From positions 1 to 42,923 of the forward strand of contig NZ_JAODNK010000147.1 of NCBI RefSeq assembly GCF_025465275.1: DNA of 42,923 nucleotides, read 5' to 3'. Of the stretch, positions 1 through 7,917 are shown piece after piece. The DNA comes from Nocardia sp. (lineage in GTDB: Bacteria > Actinomycetota > Actinomycetes > Mycobacteriales > Mycobacteriaceae). Each line of letters opens with the position of its first letter. Within the stretch, counting starts at the first letter, position 1. Position numbers and translations under genes: made by a program. The notes beneath the pieces were generated by a model, which was not told where the DNA came from, did no database searches, and saw nothing but the letters and a program-made list of their open reading frames with translations.

Positions 1-2
1 TG

Positions 3-146
3 CGCGGCAACAACGCCGTCGCCGGCTCCGACCGCGTATACCGCAACGACTACCTCTTCTTGGTGGACATCGGCAACGGACTCATCACCCGCATCTTCGA
101 GTACTCGAATCCGACTACCTACGCCGCCGCGGTGGGAGATAGGTAA
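3..146 (+). CDS. NTF2/SnoaL-like protein, C-terminal fragment (cut by window start)
   Basis: Only the last 47 codons are present; the reading frame enters the window from the left and ends with TAA at 144-146. The fragment carries the typical end of a SnoaL/nuclear transport factor 2-like alpha+beta barrel: a YRNDYLFL strand, the DIGNGLITRIFEY strand pair and the SNPTTYAAA tail. Proteins of this fold are small polyketide-cyclase, ketosteroid-isomerase or limonene-epoxide-hydrolase relatives, and they often sit in catabolic clusters. The substrate cannot be inferred from this part. A second, unrelated-looking NTF2-like gene lies at 3605-4051. The family assignment rests on pattern recognition of the C-terminal motif. 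Confidence 0.75.
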   Translation, partial: RGNNAVAGSDRVYRNDYLFLVDIGNGLITRIFEYSNPTTYAAAVGDR

Positions 147-155
147 CCGCTGGAT

Positions 156-449
156 ATGAGGGCGGGACACACCGCGTTTCTGGCAGTTCTTCCCATGGTT
201 CCAGGAAACTCTCGACGCCACGCCATCAGTTCAGTTGACCCGAATCCCCGTATCCGTAGCCATTCGCGGACCACAATCGTGGGTACTCCAGGAAAATCCC
301 AGGAGGACACCGGTGTCGGTTTGAGAGCAGTTGTGGGCGGCGGCGCCGGGTGCGTCGTCACGGCACCTGTCTGCTCCGCCACCACGATTATCGGTATCGG
401 CGGCGTGACAGGCTGTGCCCTCGGCACCGGCGCACAGATCCCGGGCTAG
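156..449 (+). pseudogene. Glycine-rich small protein, probable decayed remnant
   Basis: The C-terminal third of this 97-codon frame, from about residue 52, reads as a glycine-rich hydrophobic segment with two cysteines (GAGC, PVC) and ends in ALGTGAQIPG. This resembles the tail of small exported actinobacterial proteins. The N-terminal half has no signal peptide and looks like random GC-rich translation. An AGGAGG sequence at about 301-306 is followed by GTG TCG GTT TGA in the wrong frame, as expected if a frameshift separated the start from the surviving tail. A 15-bp hairpin follows the stop by 6 bases. A remnant is the best reading; a chance ORF is the alternative. Confidence 0.3.
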
Positions 450-880
450 CACATCCCGCCCACCGAGATCTCCTCGTCACAGCGATCTCGGTGGGCGGTG
501 ACACGCGCGCGGCAGTCACCAGCGCGTTTGGTCGTGGGATAGGCGTAGTTCGTAACCTTTGCCCGGCGCAATGCCTGCTCCTCGGTTCCATCGAGCATGG
601 CGTCCAGTAACTGTTGATCGAACGGATGCACCGAGGTGATGGACGAGACCGCGACGGCACGCGGCGCGGCAGACTTCAGCAGTAGCGGCCGCAGTCCCTC
701 CAGCGTGGAGAGCGCACCGTAGTAGTTGATCGCCACCGTGGCCGGGCCGCCGAGGTCGACACCGGCGACAGTCAGGATGGCATCGATCGAGCCGCCGCTC
801 TGGTCGGTGACCCGATCTCCTTGGCCCTGCAGCAGTTTTGCTGCTGCCGAGCCGATCCCGGAGGCCGATCCGGTGATCAC
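446..880 (-). pseudogene. Short-chain dehydrogenase, decayed (internal and C-terminal loss)
   Basis: The frame opens at GTG 880 with the Rossmann motif TGSASGIG. It keeps the catalytic Ser79/Ser80 region and the YxxxK pair (Tyr114, Lys118 in YPTTK). Two parts are missing relative to a normal SDR of about 250-290 residues: roughly 25-30 residues after the second beta strand (sequence jumps from GDRV to TDQSGG), and everything after YxxxK, replaced by about 25 unrelated residues. A nearby ATG at 904 is out of frame and stops after eight codons. The retained blocks resemble 3-alpha-hydroxysteroid-dehydrogenase-like SDRs of actinobacteria. It lies 45 bases downstream of the GMC oxidoreductase on the same strand, so the intact ancestor probably shared that operon. 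The remnant is unlikely to fold as a working enzyme. Confidence 0.75.
456..498. terminator. 15-bp perfect inverted repeat, possible terminator
   Basis: CCGCCCACCGAGATC at 456-470 pairs perfectly with GATCTCGGTGGGCGG at 484-498 across a 13-base loop. No T-run follows on either strand, so it is not a textbook intrinsic terminator. It sits where the glycine-rich frame and the decayed SDR converge, and it overlaps the meaningless tail of the SDR frame. Confidence 0.45.
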
Positions 881-925
881 GTAGTGCGTGGTGTGGTGGT
901 CATAATCCTTCTTCCTGTGCCACCC

Positions 926-2449
926 TCAGCGGGCGAGTGTGTTCCGATAGATATGCTCGGCCACCATGATTGTGGTGAGATTTGTTGCAGTGGAAGGTAT
1001 TTCAGGGAGGATCGATGCATCGACGACACGGAGCCCGGTGAGGCCGTACACGGCGCCCCTGTTGTCCACCACGGCCGACGGATCGGTGTCGGCGCCCATC
1101 GGCACGGTGGAGGTCGGATGCTGGTACGGCCCAACCTGTTCCGCGATGGCGGCGACCAGTTGCGCATCCGTGGCGACCTGTTCGCCCGGCGTCAGTTCAC
1201 CGGCCGCGATACGGGCGAAAGCGGCCTCACGCGCGATCGCGCGGCTGAGCTTGACCCCCTCGAGCATCCGCTCGCGGTCACGAGGGGTGGCCAGGAAGTT
1301 GTAGTCGATCAACGGCGCGGCAGCGGGATTCGCGCTGCGCAGCTTGAACGTTCCGATGGATTCCGGGCGTACCACCGCGACCGCCAGGACGATGGCGCCG
1401 CCGGTAGGGCTGGCTGCCGGATCGATCAGGTGCGTCGCCGAGATGTGCAGATCCAGTTCGTCGCGCCGAGCTTGGCTGGTCGCCGTCCACACGATCGCGC
1501 CGGCGGCCGGTGACATCGCACTCGCCTGTGGCCGCAGGGCATAGTTGTTGAAGAAGAACGGGTGGTCCTGCAGGCGCTTGCCGACGGGGAGGTCGGCTAC
1601 GGTGCGGATTCCGAGCCGACCCAGATCACCGGCTGGGCCGATACCCGAACGCATCAGAATCGCCGCGCTACCATAAGTTCCCGCAGACAGAATGACTTGC
1701 GGTGCAAGGTATTCCACTCCATCGGTGGCGACAACGCCGCGAGTGGTGACGCCGGCGAACAAGACCCGATCGATCTCTACCAGCGGGCGAATGACCAGGT
1801 TCGGCCGGTTGCGCACGTCCGCGGTGAGGTAGACGATCCCGGTGTTCTGACGCACCTCGGACACGACGTTGAGCGGATACGGCGAAACACCGTTCTGCTT
1901 ATCGGCATTCATGTCGTCGATGCGCGTCAACCCGTGCTGCGACGAGGCATCGACGAACGCCTGCAGGGAGGGAGTCAGTTCGTCATAGCTGCGCTGCCGG
2001 ACGGGGAACGGCCCGGTGCGGCCGTGGAACGCGTCGTCACCGGTCGGGGTGTTCTCCAGTTCGCGGTAGGTGCGCATGACGTCGGGCACCGACCAGCCGG
2101 TCAATCCCCGTGCGGCCCAGTTGTCGAAGTCCGCGGGTCGTGCGCGCATCGCTACCGCCGCATTGACCGCCGAGCTACCACCCAGCACCTTTCCGCGCGG
2201 TGCCGGAACGTCGCGGTCGCCGATACCGATCCTCGCGTGATATCCCCAGTCGTGTGCGGCGTCCCCGCCGACGCGTGCCGCCTCGGCAAGAACCCGCGGG
2301 TAGTCCGCGGGGGCGTATGCCTGCCCGGCTTCGAGCAGCAGCACCTGCCGAGTGGAGTCGGCCGACAATCTGTTGGCCAGCACAGCACCGGCGGAGCCAC
2401 CGCCGACGACAATTACGTCGAAATTCCTGACCTTTTCATTTTTGCTCAT
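926..2449 (-). CDS. GMC family FAD-dependent oxidoreductase
   Basis: A full-length 507-residue glucose-methanol-choline oxidoreductase. The FAD-binding GGGSAG is at residues 16-21, with the acidic end of strand two (LLLEAG) near 37-42. GMC signature 1 (GKVLGGSSAVN) is at 86-96 and signature 2 (SAGTYGSAAILMRSGIGP) at 255-272. The C-terminal active-site pair fits His444 (QHPTSTVPMG) and Asn490 (TATNLTT). The family oxidises alcohols to aldehydes or ketones with flavin in the cytoplasm; the substrate is not readable. It is divergent from the XRE/MmyB regulator at 2616 across 166 bases, which may hold the control region for both. The decayed SDR follows downstream. No signal peptide is seen. Confidence 0.93.
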   Translation of the reverse strand: MSKNEKVRNFDVIVVGGGSAGAVLANRLSADSTRQVLLLEAGQAYAPADYPRVLAEAARVGGDAAHDWGYHARIGIGDRDVPAPRGKVLGGSSAVNAAVAMRARPADFDNWAARGLTGWSVPDVMRTYRELENTPTGDDAFHGRTGPFPVRQRSYDELTPSLQAFVDASSQHGLTRIDDMNADKQNGVSPYPLNVVSEVRQNTGIVYLTADVRNRPNLVIRPLVEIDRVLFAGVTTRGVVATDGVEYLAPQVILSAGTYGSAAILMRSGIGPAGDLGRLGIRTVADLPVGKRLQDHPFFFNNYALRPQASAMSPAAGAIVWTATSQARRDELDLHISATHLIDPAASPTGGAIVLAVAVVRPESIGTFKLRSANPAAAPLIDYNFLATPRDRERMLEGVKLSRAIAREAAFARIAAGELTPGEQVATDAQLVAAIAEQVGPYQHPTSTVPMGADTDPSAVVDNRGAVYGLTGLRVVDASILPEIPSTATNLTTIMVAEHIYRNTLAR

Positions 2450-2615
2450 GTCTCATTCGCTTCCCTGCGATCCACCGGCTCGAATGCGGCGGGCTATATG
2501 GAGTAACGGAGAGTCTCGCCGGTCGAATCCCGGATATTGCGCACGGTTCAACCTAGGACTGCCAGTGCTACCTTGAGACATTCCGCGAAAGGCAACGCGA
2601 CCGCATAATCGAAGT

Positions 2616-3512
2616 ATGGATACGAACGCCGAGCTCGGACAATTCCTGCGTAGTCGCCGCGCCAGGCTGCGGCCGACCGATGTCGGTATCACTGCACAGC
2701 GCGGTGCCGGTCGGCGAATTCGACGCGTCGAAGGGTTGCGCAGGGAAGAGGTCGCACATATTTCCGGCGTAAGCGTCGACTATTACGCACGGCTCGAGCA
2801 GGGCCGTACCGGACAGGTCTCGTCGGAAATCCTGGCGGCGATCGCTCGCGCCTTACGCCTCGATCCGACCGAACAGGAATACTTCTTCGTCCTTGCCTCC
2901 GGGCCGACCCTCGGACCGTTTTCCACTCCGGAGCCCACGCAGCAGGTGCGTCCCAGCGTGACCCGTCTACTGAGGTCGATTACGGATATGCCCGCGCTGG
3001 TCATGGGCCACGGAATGCAATTGCTGGCGATGAACGAGATGGCGGCGGCGCTGTACTTCGACATCGAGGCGGAGCCGGTCCGCGACCGCAACCTCGCCCG
3101 GTGGACGTTTCTCGCACCGCAGGCGCGAGAGCGCTACGCGGACTGGGAAGCCGTGGCCTCCGACGCGGCAGCGGTGCTCCGCGCCCAGGTGGCAGGCAAT
3201 CGCGACGACAGCTTTCTCAACGAACTCATCGGCGAACTCTCGGTCAAGAGCGCCGAGTTTCGCTGCCTGTGGTCCGAACATCGGGTCCACACCTGTACTT
3301 TCGACACCCAACGCTTCGTGCACCCGATCGCGGGTCCGTTGACACTCGACTACGACGCACTCGGCGTGCCCGGTGCCCCGGAACAGAAGCTCATCACCTA
3401 CTCCGCGACAGCGGGGTCACAGTCCGCGGAGGCGCTGACCATGCTGGCGAGCTGGATCGCGACTCCTGCAGCGCGGACCAACGCCCGGACCGGTTCCCGC
3501 GAGATCGGCTGA
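2616..3512 (+). CDS. XRE family regulator with MmyB-type ligand-binding domain
   Basis: A 298-residue protein. The N-terminal helix-turn-helix spans about residues 41-85, with the family hallmarks RVEGLRREEVAHISGVSVDYYARLEQ and the DPTEQEY linker. The MmyB-like ligand-binding domain follows from about 105 to 285. Its family features include the MPALVMGHGMQLLAMNEMA strand and the EHRVHTCTFDTQRFVHPIAGPLTLDYDAL end. Members bind fatty-acyl or other hydrophobic ligands and usually control a divergent oxidoreductase. That fits the GMC gene starting 166 bases away in the opposite direction. ATG 2616 follows the intergenic region with only a weak ribosome-binding site. The gene ends just before a strong bidirectional terminator. 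Confidence 0.92.
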   Translation: MDTNAELGQFLRSRRARLRPTDVGITAQRGAGRRIRRVEGLRREEVAHISGVSVDYYARLEQGRTGQVSSEILAAIARALRLDPTEQEYFFVLASGPTLGPFSTPEPTQQVRPSVTRLLRSITDMPALVMGHGMQLLAMNEMAAALYFDIEAEPVRDRNLARWTFLAPQARERYADWEAVASDAAAVLRAQVAGNRDDSFLNELIGELSVKSAEFRCLWSEHRVHTCTFDTQRFVHPIAGPLTLDYDALGVPGAPEQKLITYSATAGSQSAEALTMLASWIATPAARTNARTGSREIG

Positions 3513-3542
3513 ACTCCGCCGGCGAGCCCGGCCGACGGACGC

Positions 3543-3586
3543 AAAACGACGGCCTGCCCATCAGATGATGGGCAGGCCGTCGTTTT
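3543..3586. terminator. Bidirectional rho-independent terminator
   Basis: AAAACGACGGCCTGCCCAT (3543-3561) is the exact reverse complement of 3568-3586, giving a 19-bp perfect stem with a 6-base loop. It has AAAA at one foot and TTTT at the other. It lies between the convergent XRE regulator and NTF2-like gene and can stop transcription from both sides. Confidence 0.93.
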
Positions 3587-3604
3587 CCTCACATTCTCAG
3601 CGCA

Positions 3605-4051
3605 TTACCGAGATTCCGTCTGCAACCATGGGTATCGCGCGGTATCTGCCCCAGCATAATCGGGATCGAGGTACGTGCTCAGCCGACGGATCTTGAAGTC
3701 CTGAATGTCGAACACATCGCACCAGTTTCCAGCATGGGTACGCCCGGCTACCCATTCGACACCATCGGCAGTTACTCCACTACTGGCTCCCTCGATGACA
3801 ACGAGAGACCCTTGAGTGACGATATTGAATCGGTCGGCATCGTGTTTGATTACGGAAATAAACTTTCCGAGCTGTACCAAGAACTCGGAGATTTCCTGCT
3901 TACCCCGCATCAAGCCGCGTTTGGGAAAATAATACAACGCATCGTCGTCGAACAATTCGAGGATGTCCTCGTCCTTGTCGAGCCGCAGCAGAAATTCCCG
4001 GGCCACCGAGACCCGCTGCTCTTCGGTCATTGTTCCCATGGTAATAGCCAT
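3605..4051 (-). CDS. NTF2/SnoaL-like protein
   Basis: A 148-residue protein of the SnoaL/NTF2-like cone fold. An N-terminal helix (EEQRVSVAREFLLRLD) is followed by LELFDDDALYYFPKRGLMRGKQEISEFL, the usual pocket helix. Alternating strands follow (VVIEGASSG, WCDVFDIQDFKIRRLSTYLD), ending in DYAGADTARYP. The fold includes isomerases, hydratases and cyclases as well as binding proteins. No residue allows a specific reaction to be named. ATG at 4051 is preceded by GAATGC with a weak Shine-Dalgarno, and a second in-frame ATG lies four codons in. It is 31 bases downstream of the start region facing the hydrolase operon end, so it is probably read with, or just after, that operon. Confidence 0.85.
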   Translation of the reverse strand: MAITMGTMTEEQRVSVAREFLLRLDKDEDILELFDDDALYYFPKRGLMRGKQEISEFLVQLGKFISVIKHDADRFNIVTQGSLVVIEGASSGVTADGVEWVAGRTHAGNWCDVFDIQDFKIRRLSTYLDPDYAGADTARYPWLQTESR

Positions 4052-4082
4052 TGCATTCCTTACCGTCTATATCGGACTACAG

Positions 4083-5324
4083 TCAGGCCGCGAGTGGAAA
4101 TCGTGCGGCGATCCATTCGCCGATGACATCGGCGGAAAGGCTGCTTGCGGTAGGTTCCCCGGCGGAAATGGGCCCACCGAAATGCAGGCCGCGTACTACG
4201 CGATGGGTGAGGTCGACGGCGCCGATCTCACGCCGCACAGCGGCCGCGTCTTCGGGGAAGCCGGCTTGGTCGCCGGTGAGTTCGATCAGCAGCGTCGGCG
4301 CGGTCACACCGGGGGCGCAGCGCAGCAGGTCGGCGTTGGAGGTATTGGCCGACCAGGTGGACAGCCAGGCGTCGGGGGTGCAGAACCGGCCGAATCCGGT
4401 CAGCCCGTAATTGATGAGATCGGGTCGGCGACCGAGTAGCGATCCGTATGGACGCTCATTGGGATCCAGCGACTGGTCGACACTACGCAGATCGGCATCA
4501 GTGCGATAGACGGTGATGACACGGGGCGCTATCGCCCGTCGGCGATCGCTGACGTCACCGGTGTCGGCGTAGCAGATGCGTGCCGCGGCGGCTTCGGTGG
4601 CCAGTTCCCGGGCCAGATTGTCGATACGGCTGATGCGGGCGCGTTGCGCCGCACGGTATCGATCGATGAATTCTGGTGCGTAGGAAGAGCTCTGCGGCGG
4701 CGAAGCGAAACCATTGGCGGCACGGTAGGGGTCCAGGCCGGGGTCTACAGACAGCGGGTCGGTCTCATCGATGACAGATGGATCGATCAACCGCTGCAGT
4801 AGCCTGCCCTGCCCGAGGTGGGCAGCGAGGAAGATCGCGGCATCCGGCAGTGGCAGTTCGGCGTCGGCCAGCATGGTCGGCCGACCTGCCGGGGTGTGTG
4901 AGATCCGCTGCGCCGGAGCAAGTCCGGCCTGCTGGTGGTAGAGCGCCGCCAGCGTGCCACCGCCGGAATGGCCGAGGGTGATCACGTGCGCGAATCCGGC
5001 CTCACGCAGGAACGCCTGCCCTGCGGCCATGTCGAGGACGGTCTGCTCATGAATCAGTGCCAGGTCGTTGTTGACCGAGCGGGAAGTCTGTGTCCACACG
5101 GCGGCGCCACGCGCGAGCAGCTCCGGAACCAGAACATGGTGGGTGAAGTCCTGACGCGGATGCATCAGGCAGACGACCCCCCGGGCACCCGGCACTGTGC
5201 GCAGCACGCCCGTCACGGTCGCACCGTCGCTGGTGCGCAGCTCGTGTGCGGTGGTAATCGTTGTGGCGGGCGCCTGCCCGGCACTGATATACCGCCCGGC
5301 GCCGAGCCGTGTCGTCTGGGTCAT
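4083..5324 (-). CDS. Alpha/beta hydrolase
   Basis: A 413-residue serine hydrolase. The nucleophile elbow GHSGGG places the catalytic serine at 120. A core strand (GVVCLMHP) lies at about 49-56, and a late TPTLLIELTGDQAGF strand and RGLHFGG motif supply the expected acid and histidine region. No signal peptide is present, so it is cytoplasmic. The ATG at 5324 overlaps the stop of the 81-residue gene in ATGA and has GGAGA four bases before it. A longer upstream reading to 5417 is rejected because it would overlap that gene entirely. It is the last gene of a four-gene translationally coupled operon with a racemase, a VOC protein and the 81-residue protein. A ring-cleavage-product or ester hydrolase is plausible but not shown. 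Confidence 0.88.
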   Translation of the reverse strand: MTQTTRLGAGRYISAGQAPATTITTAHELRTSDGATVTGVLRTVPGARGVVCLMHPRQDFTHHVLVPELLARGAAVWTQTSRSVNNDLALIHEQTVLDMAAGQAFLREAGFAHVITLGHSGGGTLAALYHQQAGLAPAQRISHTPAGRPTMLADAELPLPDAAIFLAAHLGQGRLLQRLIDPSVIDETDPLSVDPGLDPYRAANGFASPPQSSSYAPEFIDRYRAAQRARISRIDNLARELATEAAAARICYADTGDVSDRRRAIAPRVITVYRTDADLRSVDQSLDPNERPYGSLLGRRPDLINYGLTGFGRFCTPDAWLSTWSANTSNADLLRCAPGVTAPTLLIELTGDQAGFPEDAAAVRREIGAVDLTHRVVRGLHFGGPISAGEPTASSLSADVIGEWIAARFPLAA

Positions 5325-5566
5325 CGAGTCTCCACGCGCAGAGCGTTCTTGTCGTGCTGGGTGATTCGGGAATGCAGCAGTCCGGCGACGACGCTGTACC
5401 AGACCGCGTGTCGGCATCCGGTCGCGCGACGGTCGACGACGATGGTGTTCGGTGAGGCGATGCGGAAGTACGGCCCGACCTTGTCGACCGATACCGCCGA
5501 ATCCTGTGCGGCGATGTGTGGGAGGCCCGCGTTCTCGGGGACATCCAAGACGAAGAAGGTACTCAT
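5321..5566 (-). CDS. Hypothetical protein, 81 residues, translationally coupled
   Basis: I do not recognise this family with confidence. The 81 residues have a beta-rich start (STFFVLDVPE), a central SVDKVGPYFRIASPNTIVVDRRATG segment and an HAVWYSVVAGL strand or helix, with no membrane segment. ATG 5566 overlaps the VOC stop in ATGA, and its own TGA overlaps the hydrolase ATG. An upstream ATG at 5587 is possible, but coupling favours 5566. The sandwiched position and perfect overlaps argue it is real and works stoichiometrically with the VOC protein or the hydrolase, for example as a small subunit or lid protein. That role is inference. Confidence 0.72.
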   Translation of the reverse strand: MSTFFVLDVPENAGLPHIAAQDSAVSVDKVGPYFRIASPNTIVVDRRATGCRHAVWYSVVAGLLHSRITQHDKNALRVETR

Positions 5567-6192
5567 ACCGGCGTCGGTTCCGTCCACTGTGCGGCGCGCT
5601 CGACGATCAGCTCGGCCTTGCGCGCAAGTAGTTTGTCCAGGCTAGGCTCGGGATCGGCGGCGACCTCGACCAGCGCGTCGACGGTGAGCGCCGCGTCCAG
5701 GTCCTCCTGCGGAGTCACCGGCCGCAGTGCCCTGGTCAATTCGACCAGATATCCATTCGGATCGTGGGTGTAGATGGAGTCGATCGTCTCGTGCATGACG
5801 CGCATCTCGACCGGCCACTGCGAATCATCGAGCCGTCGGCGGTATTCCAGCAGATCCTCCTCGTCCTCGACGTGGATCGCCAGATGGCGCGAGCCGATGA
5901 AGAAGCCAGGCACATCGTCGGAGAACCGCGCGTAGACATCGCCGCCGGAACCGGATCCGATCGGCCGTTCGAACCCGAAGTAGTAGAAGAAGGCGATGCG
6001 GTCGCCGTTGCCAATGTCGAAGAAGAAGTGGATGAAGTCCGGGTGCTTCTCCGGTCCCCATCCGGCGGCGCAGATTGCGTGCACCACAGGGAATTTGAGG
6101 ACGTCACGGTAGAAGTGGACGGTCGCGGCCGGGTCGAATGTCGGGAACGCCGCATGATCGACGCCCTGGACGCGATGTTCGGGCTTGCTCAT
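5563..6192 (-). CDS. VOC superfamily protein (glyoxalase/extradiol dioxygenase-like)
   Basis: A 209-residue vicinal-oxygen-chelate protein. It has the two-module beta-alpha-beta-beta-beta fold with metal-ligand candidates His13 (GVDHAAFPT), His103 (SRHLAIHV) and Glu151 (DPNGYLVEL), the canonical H/H/E arrangement. DPNGYLVE is the hallmark end motif. About 45 C-terminal residues form an extra helical tail. Members are dioxygenases, isomerases or lyases acting on metal-chelated substrates. The start at 6192 overlaps the stop of the upstream racemase in ATGA. Aromatic residues around HFFFDIGNGDRIAFFYYFGFE suggest a hydrophobic pocket. A ring-cleaving or lyase function fits the operon but is not proven. 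Confidence 0.88.
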   Translation of the reverse strand: MSKPEHRVQGVDHAAFPTFDPAATVHFYRDVLKFPVVHAICAAGWGPEKHPDFIHFFFDIGNGDRIAFFYYFGFERPIGSGSGGDVYARFSDDVPGFFIGSRHLAIHVEDEEDLLEYRRRLDDSQWPVEMRVMHETIDSIYTHDPNGYLVELTRALRPVTPQEDLDAALTVDALVEVAADPEPSLDKLLARKAELIVERAAQWTEPTPV

Positions 6193-6971
6193 CGTGAATC
6201 TCCTTGTACTCGTTGGCTTACCGGGCCATGGACGGCATCGGCGCGCAATAGGCTGCCGGCGTCGGGGATGTCCACGGCCAATCGGAGTCGCCGCAGCAGG
6301 GCGTACGCGCCCGCTGTCGCGGCAGACAGGACAGGCAGCCCGAATTCGTCCTCGGCGCGTTGCACCAGATCCAGTGACGGCATCTGCACACAGGCCGAGA
6401 TCACCAGCGCATCAACATCTTTCAAGTCCAGTTGGCGCGCCGCATCGAGTACCTGCGCCCCGGGGATGCGGCCGACTTCGCCGTTGTCCTCGACTTCGAG
6501 GGCCCGCCAATCGGATACCGCGAAACCTTCCGACTCCAGATAGGCCACCACCTGCTCGGCGAGCGGCCGCACATAGGGCGTGACCAGCGCGATGCGTTGA
6601 GCCCGGAGTGCGCGTAGCCCTTCGGTCAACGCACCCGCACTGGACAGCACGGCCGCGGCGCTCTCACCGGCCAGCAGCTGACGTGCGATCGAGTCCTCGA
6701 CTCGACGGTGCTCGCCCGGTCCGCCGACCATCACCGCGACGAGGCACGCGTACAGCACCGCGTCGACGCCGGCGTCACCGAGCTCAAGTATGCAGCGCTC
6801 CCGCTGAGTGTTCATGGCGCGCAACTGTTCCGGCGACACGGTGTGCATCCGCATCCGGCTCGAATGGAACGAAAATTCGGCGGTCCGATGGCGACCCAGG
6901 ATTCGAGGCATCTCGGTCTCGACGGTCACGTTCGAACTCGGTACTACCAGCCCGATCCGGAATTGACTCAT
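6189..6971 (-). CDS. Maleate cis-trans isomerase-like Asp/Glu racemase family protein
   Basis: A 260-residue member of the Asp/Glu racemase superfamily. It starts MSQFRIGLVVPSSNVTVETEMP, the signature of the maleate isomerase/arylmalonate decarboxylase branch. Two cysteines sit in the expected strands: Cys76 (LYACLVA) and Cys194 (ISACVQMPS). These match the positions I recall for the catalytic pair of Nocardia farcinica maleate isomerase. Both being present argues for isomerase or racemase rather than one-cysteine decarboxylase chemistry. The maleate-to-fumarate step ends nicotinate-type ring degradation. ATG 6971 has no ribosome-binding site and lies at the predicted transcription start, so it is probably leaderless. 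It heads a four-gene operon with ATGA overlaps. Confidence 0.88.
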   Translation of the reverse strand: MSQFRIGLVVPSSNVTVETEMPRILGRHRTAEFSFHSSRMRMHTVSPEQLRAMNTQRERCILELGDAGVDAVLYACLVAVMVGGPGEHRRVEDSIARQLLAGESAAAVLSSAGALTEGLRALRAQRIALVTPYVRPLAEQVVAYLESEGFAVSDWRALEVEDNGEVGRIPGAQVLDAARQLDLKDVDALVISACVQMPSLDLVQRAEDEFGLPVLSAATAGAYALLRRLRLAVDIPDAGSLLRADAVHGPVSQRVQGDSR

Positions 6972-6977
6972 GTGTCT

Positions 6978-7006
6978 AGTTTTCAACACGAGTGTCGAAC
7001 TGTCAA
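6978..7006 (-). promoter_or_regulatory. Promoter with embedded operator for the racemase operon
   Basis: On the minus strand a consensus -35 (TTGACA, 7006-7001) is followed by a 17-base spacer and a weak -10 (AAAACT, 6983-6978). The ATG comes 6 bases later, as in a leaderless transcript. The imperfect palindrome TCAACACGAGTGTCGA (6983-6998) fills the spacer. A near copy lies at 10271-10286. The TetR gene just beyond is the obvious candidate regulator. Confidence 0.6.
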
Positions 7007-7027
7007 CCCCGCGACGTCCCCAAGCAC

Positions 7028-7062
7028 AAAAAAACCGCCCGGCGCATGATGCGGCGGGCGGT
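7028..7062 (-). terminator. Intrinsic terminator of the TetR gene
   Basis: On the minus strand a GC-rich stem (ACCGCCCG plus CGCA arms, one internal mismatch, about 12 bp) is followed by seven T residues (A-run at 7028-7034 on the plus strand). A second small stem, GATCATC-GAAA-GATGATC (7066-7083), lies between it and the TetR stop codon. Confidence 0.85.
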
Positions 7063-7085
7063 GGTGATCATCGAAAGATGATCGA

Positions 7086-7817
7086 TCAAACCTGTTCCGG
7101 CAGTAAGCGTTTGAGCGTTTCAAGGCCCGCACTCATGGTGGCGAGGGCGGCGCCGACCGACTCGGGCCCCTGGGGTCCGCGAACGATCAGCACGTCGACC
7201 GCCGATTGACTGATCTGTGCTGCCACCGCATCGATCTCGATCCCGATCCCCGGGTGGTACCACCAGGCGACCCAGTTGCACATGCCCAGCACGGTGAACG
7301 CCGCAACCTGCGGATCCAGCCGCTTGAACTCTCCCGCCGCGATGCCCTCCTCGATCAGCCCGGCCAACTCGGTCAGCACGGTGCGCCGCGCCTGCCGATG
7401 AAGGGTCCGCAGCGGCTCGGGAACCAACGCCTCGGAGCGGTCCAGGACGCGGAACTGATTCGGCGATTCGGCACGCTGACGCACCAGTGTGCCGCTCAAT
7501 TCCCGTAGCTTCCCCTCGGCGGAAAGATCGGTTCGCTGCCGCAGCGCGGTGAGCGATTCAGCGAGGTTCAGACCGATCTGCTCCACCAGCATGGCGAGCA
7601 GATCCTCTTTGCTCGACACGTAGTGGTAGAGCGCCGGTCTGGATATCCCGACCGCATCGGCAACATCCTTGAGAGTGGTGGTTTCGTACCCTTTTTCGGC
7701 GAACAACGAGGTCGCCCGGTCCAGCAACTCGCGGGTCACCAGAGTGCGCCGCGCGTTGGTACGACGGCGACCTTCGGCCTGCGTCGCCTCCGGGGCCTCC
7801 CCGCTACCTGCTGTCAT
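7086..7817 (-). CDS. TetR/AcrR family transcriptional regulator
   Basis: A 243-residue repressor. The helix-turn-helix domain lies at about residues 24-75 (LLDRATSLFAEKGYETTTLKDVADAVGISRPALYHYVSSKEDLL). A short disordered Glu/Arg-rich leader precedes it and an all-helical ligand domain of about 165 residues follows. Conserved W residues in the C-terminal half (NWVAWWYHPG) suggest a hydrophobic, possibly acyl-CoA or aromatic, effector. It stands between the racemase operon and the SDR/aldehyde-dehydrogenase genes, all on the minus strand. Matching palindromes occur upstream of the racemase (6983-6998) and upstream of the dehydrogenase (10271-10286). A role as local repressor of both is inference. 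It ends in its own terminator. Confidence 0.92.
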   Translation of the reverse strand: MTAGSGEAPEATQAEGRRRTNARRTLVTRELLDRATSLFAEKGYETTTLKDVADAVGISRPALYHYVSSKEDLLAMLVEQIGLNLAESLTALRQRTDLSAEGKLRELSGTLVRQRAESPNQFRVLDRSEALVPEPLRTLHRQARRTVLTELAGLIEEGIAAGEFKRLDPQVAAFTVLGMCNWVAWWYHPGIGIEIDAVAAQISQSAVDVLIVRGPQGPESVGAALATMSAGLETLKRLLPEQV

Positions 7818-7917
7818 CGTCGAATCGTAACGATTTCCCGGCCGCGGTCCCGGAGGATGGGCTCGGCGCGATTCTCCGCGCCGGAGATGGTGACGTCATG
7901 GTGAAGTCCTTTCCGGT

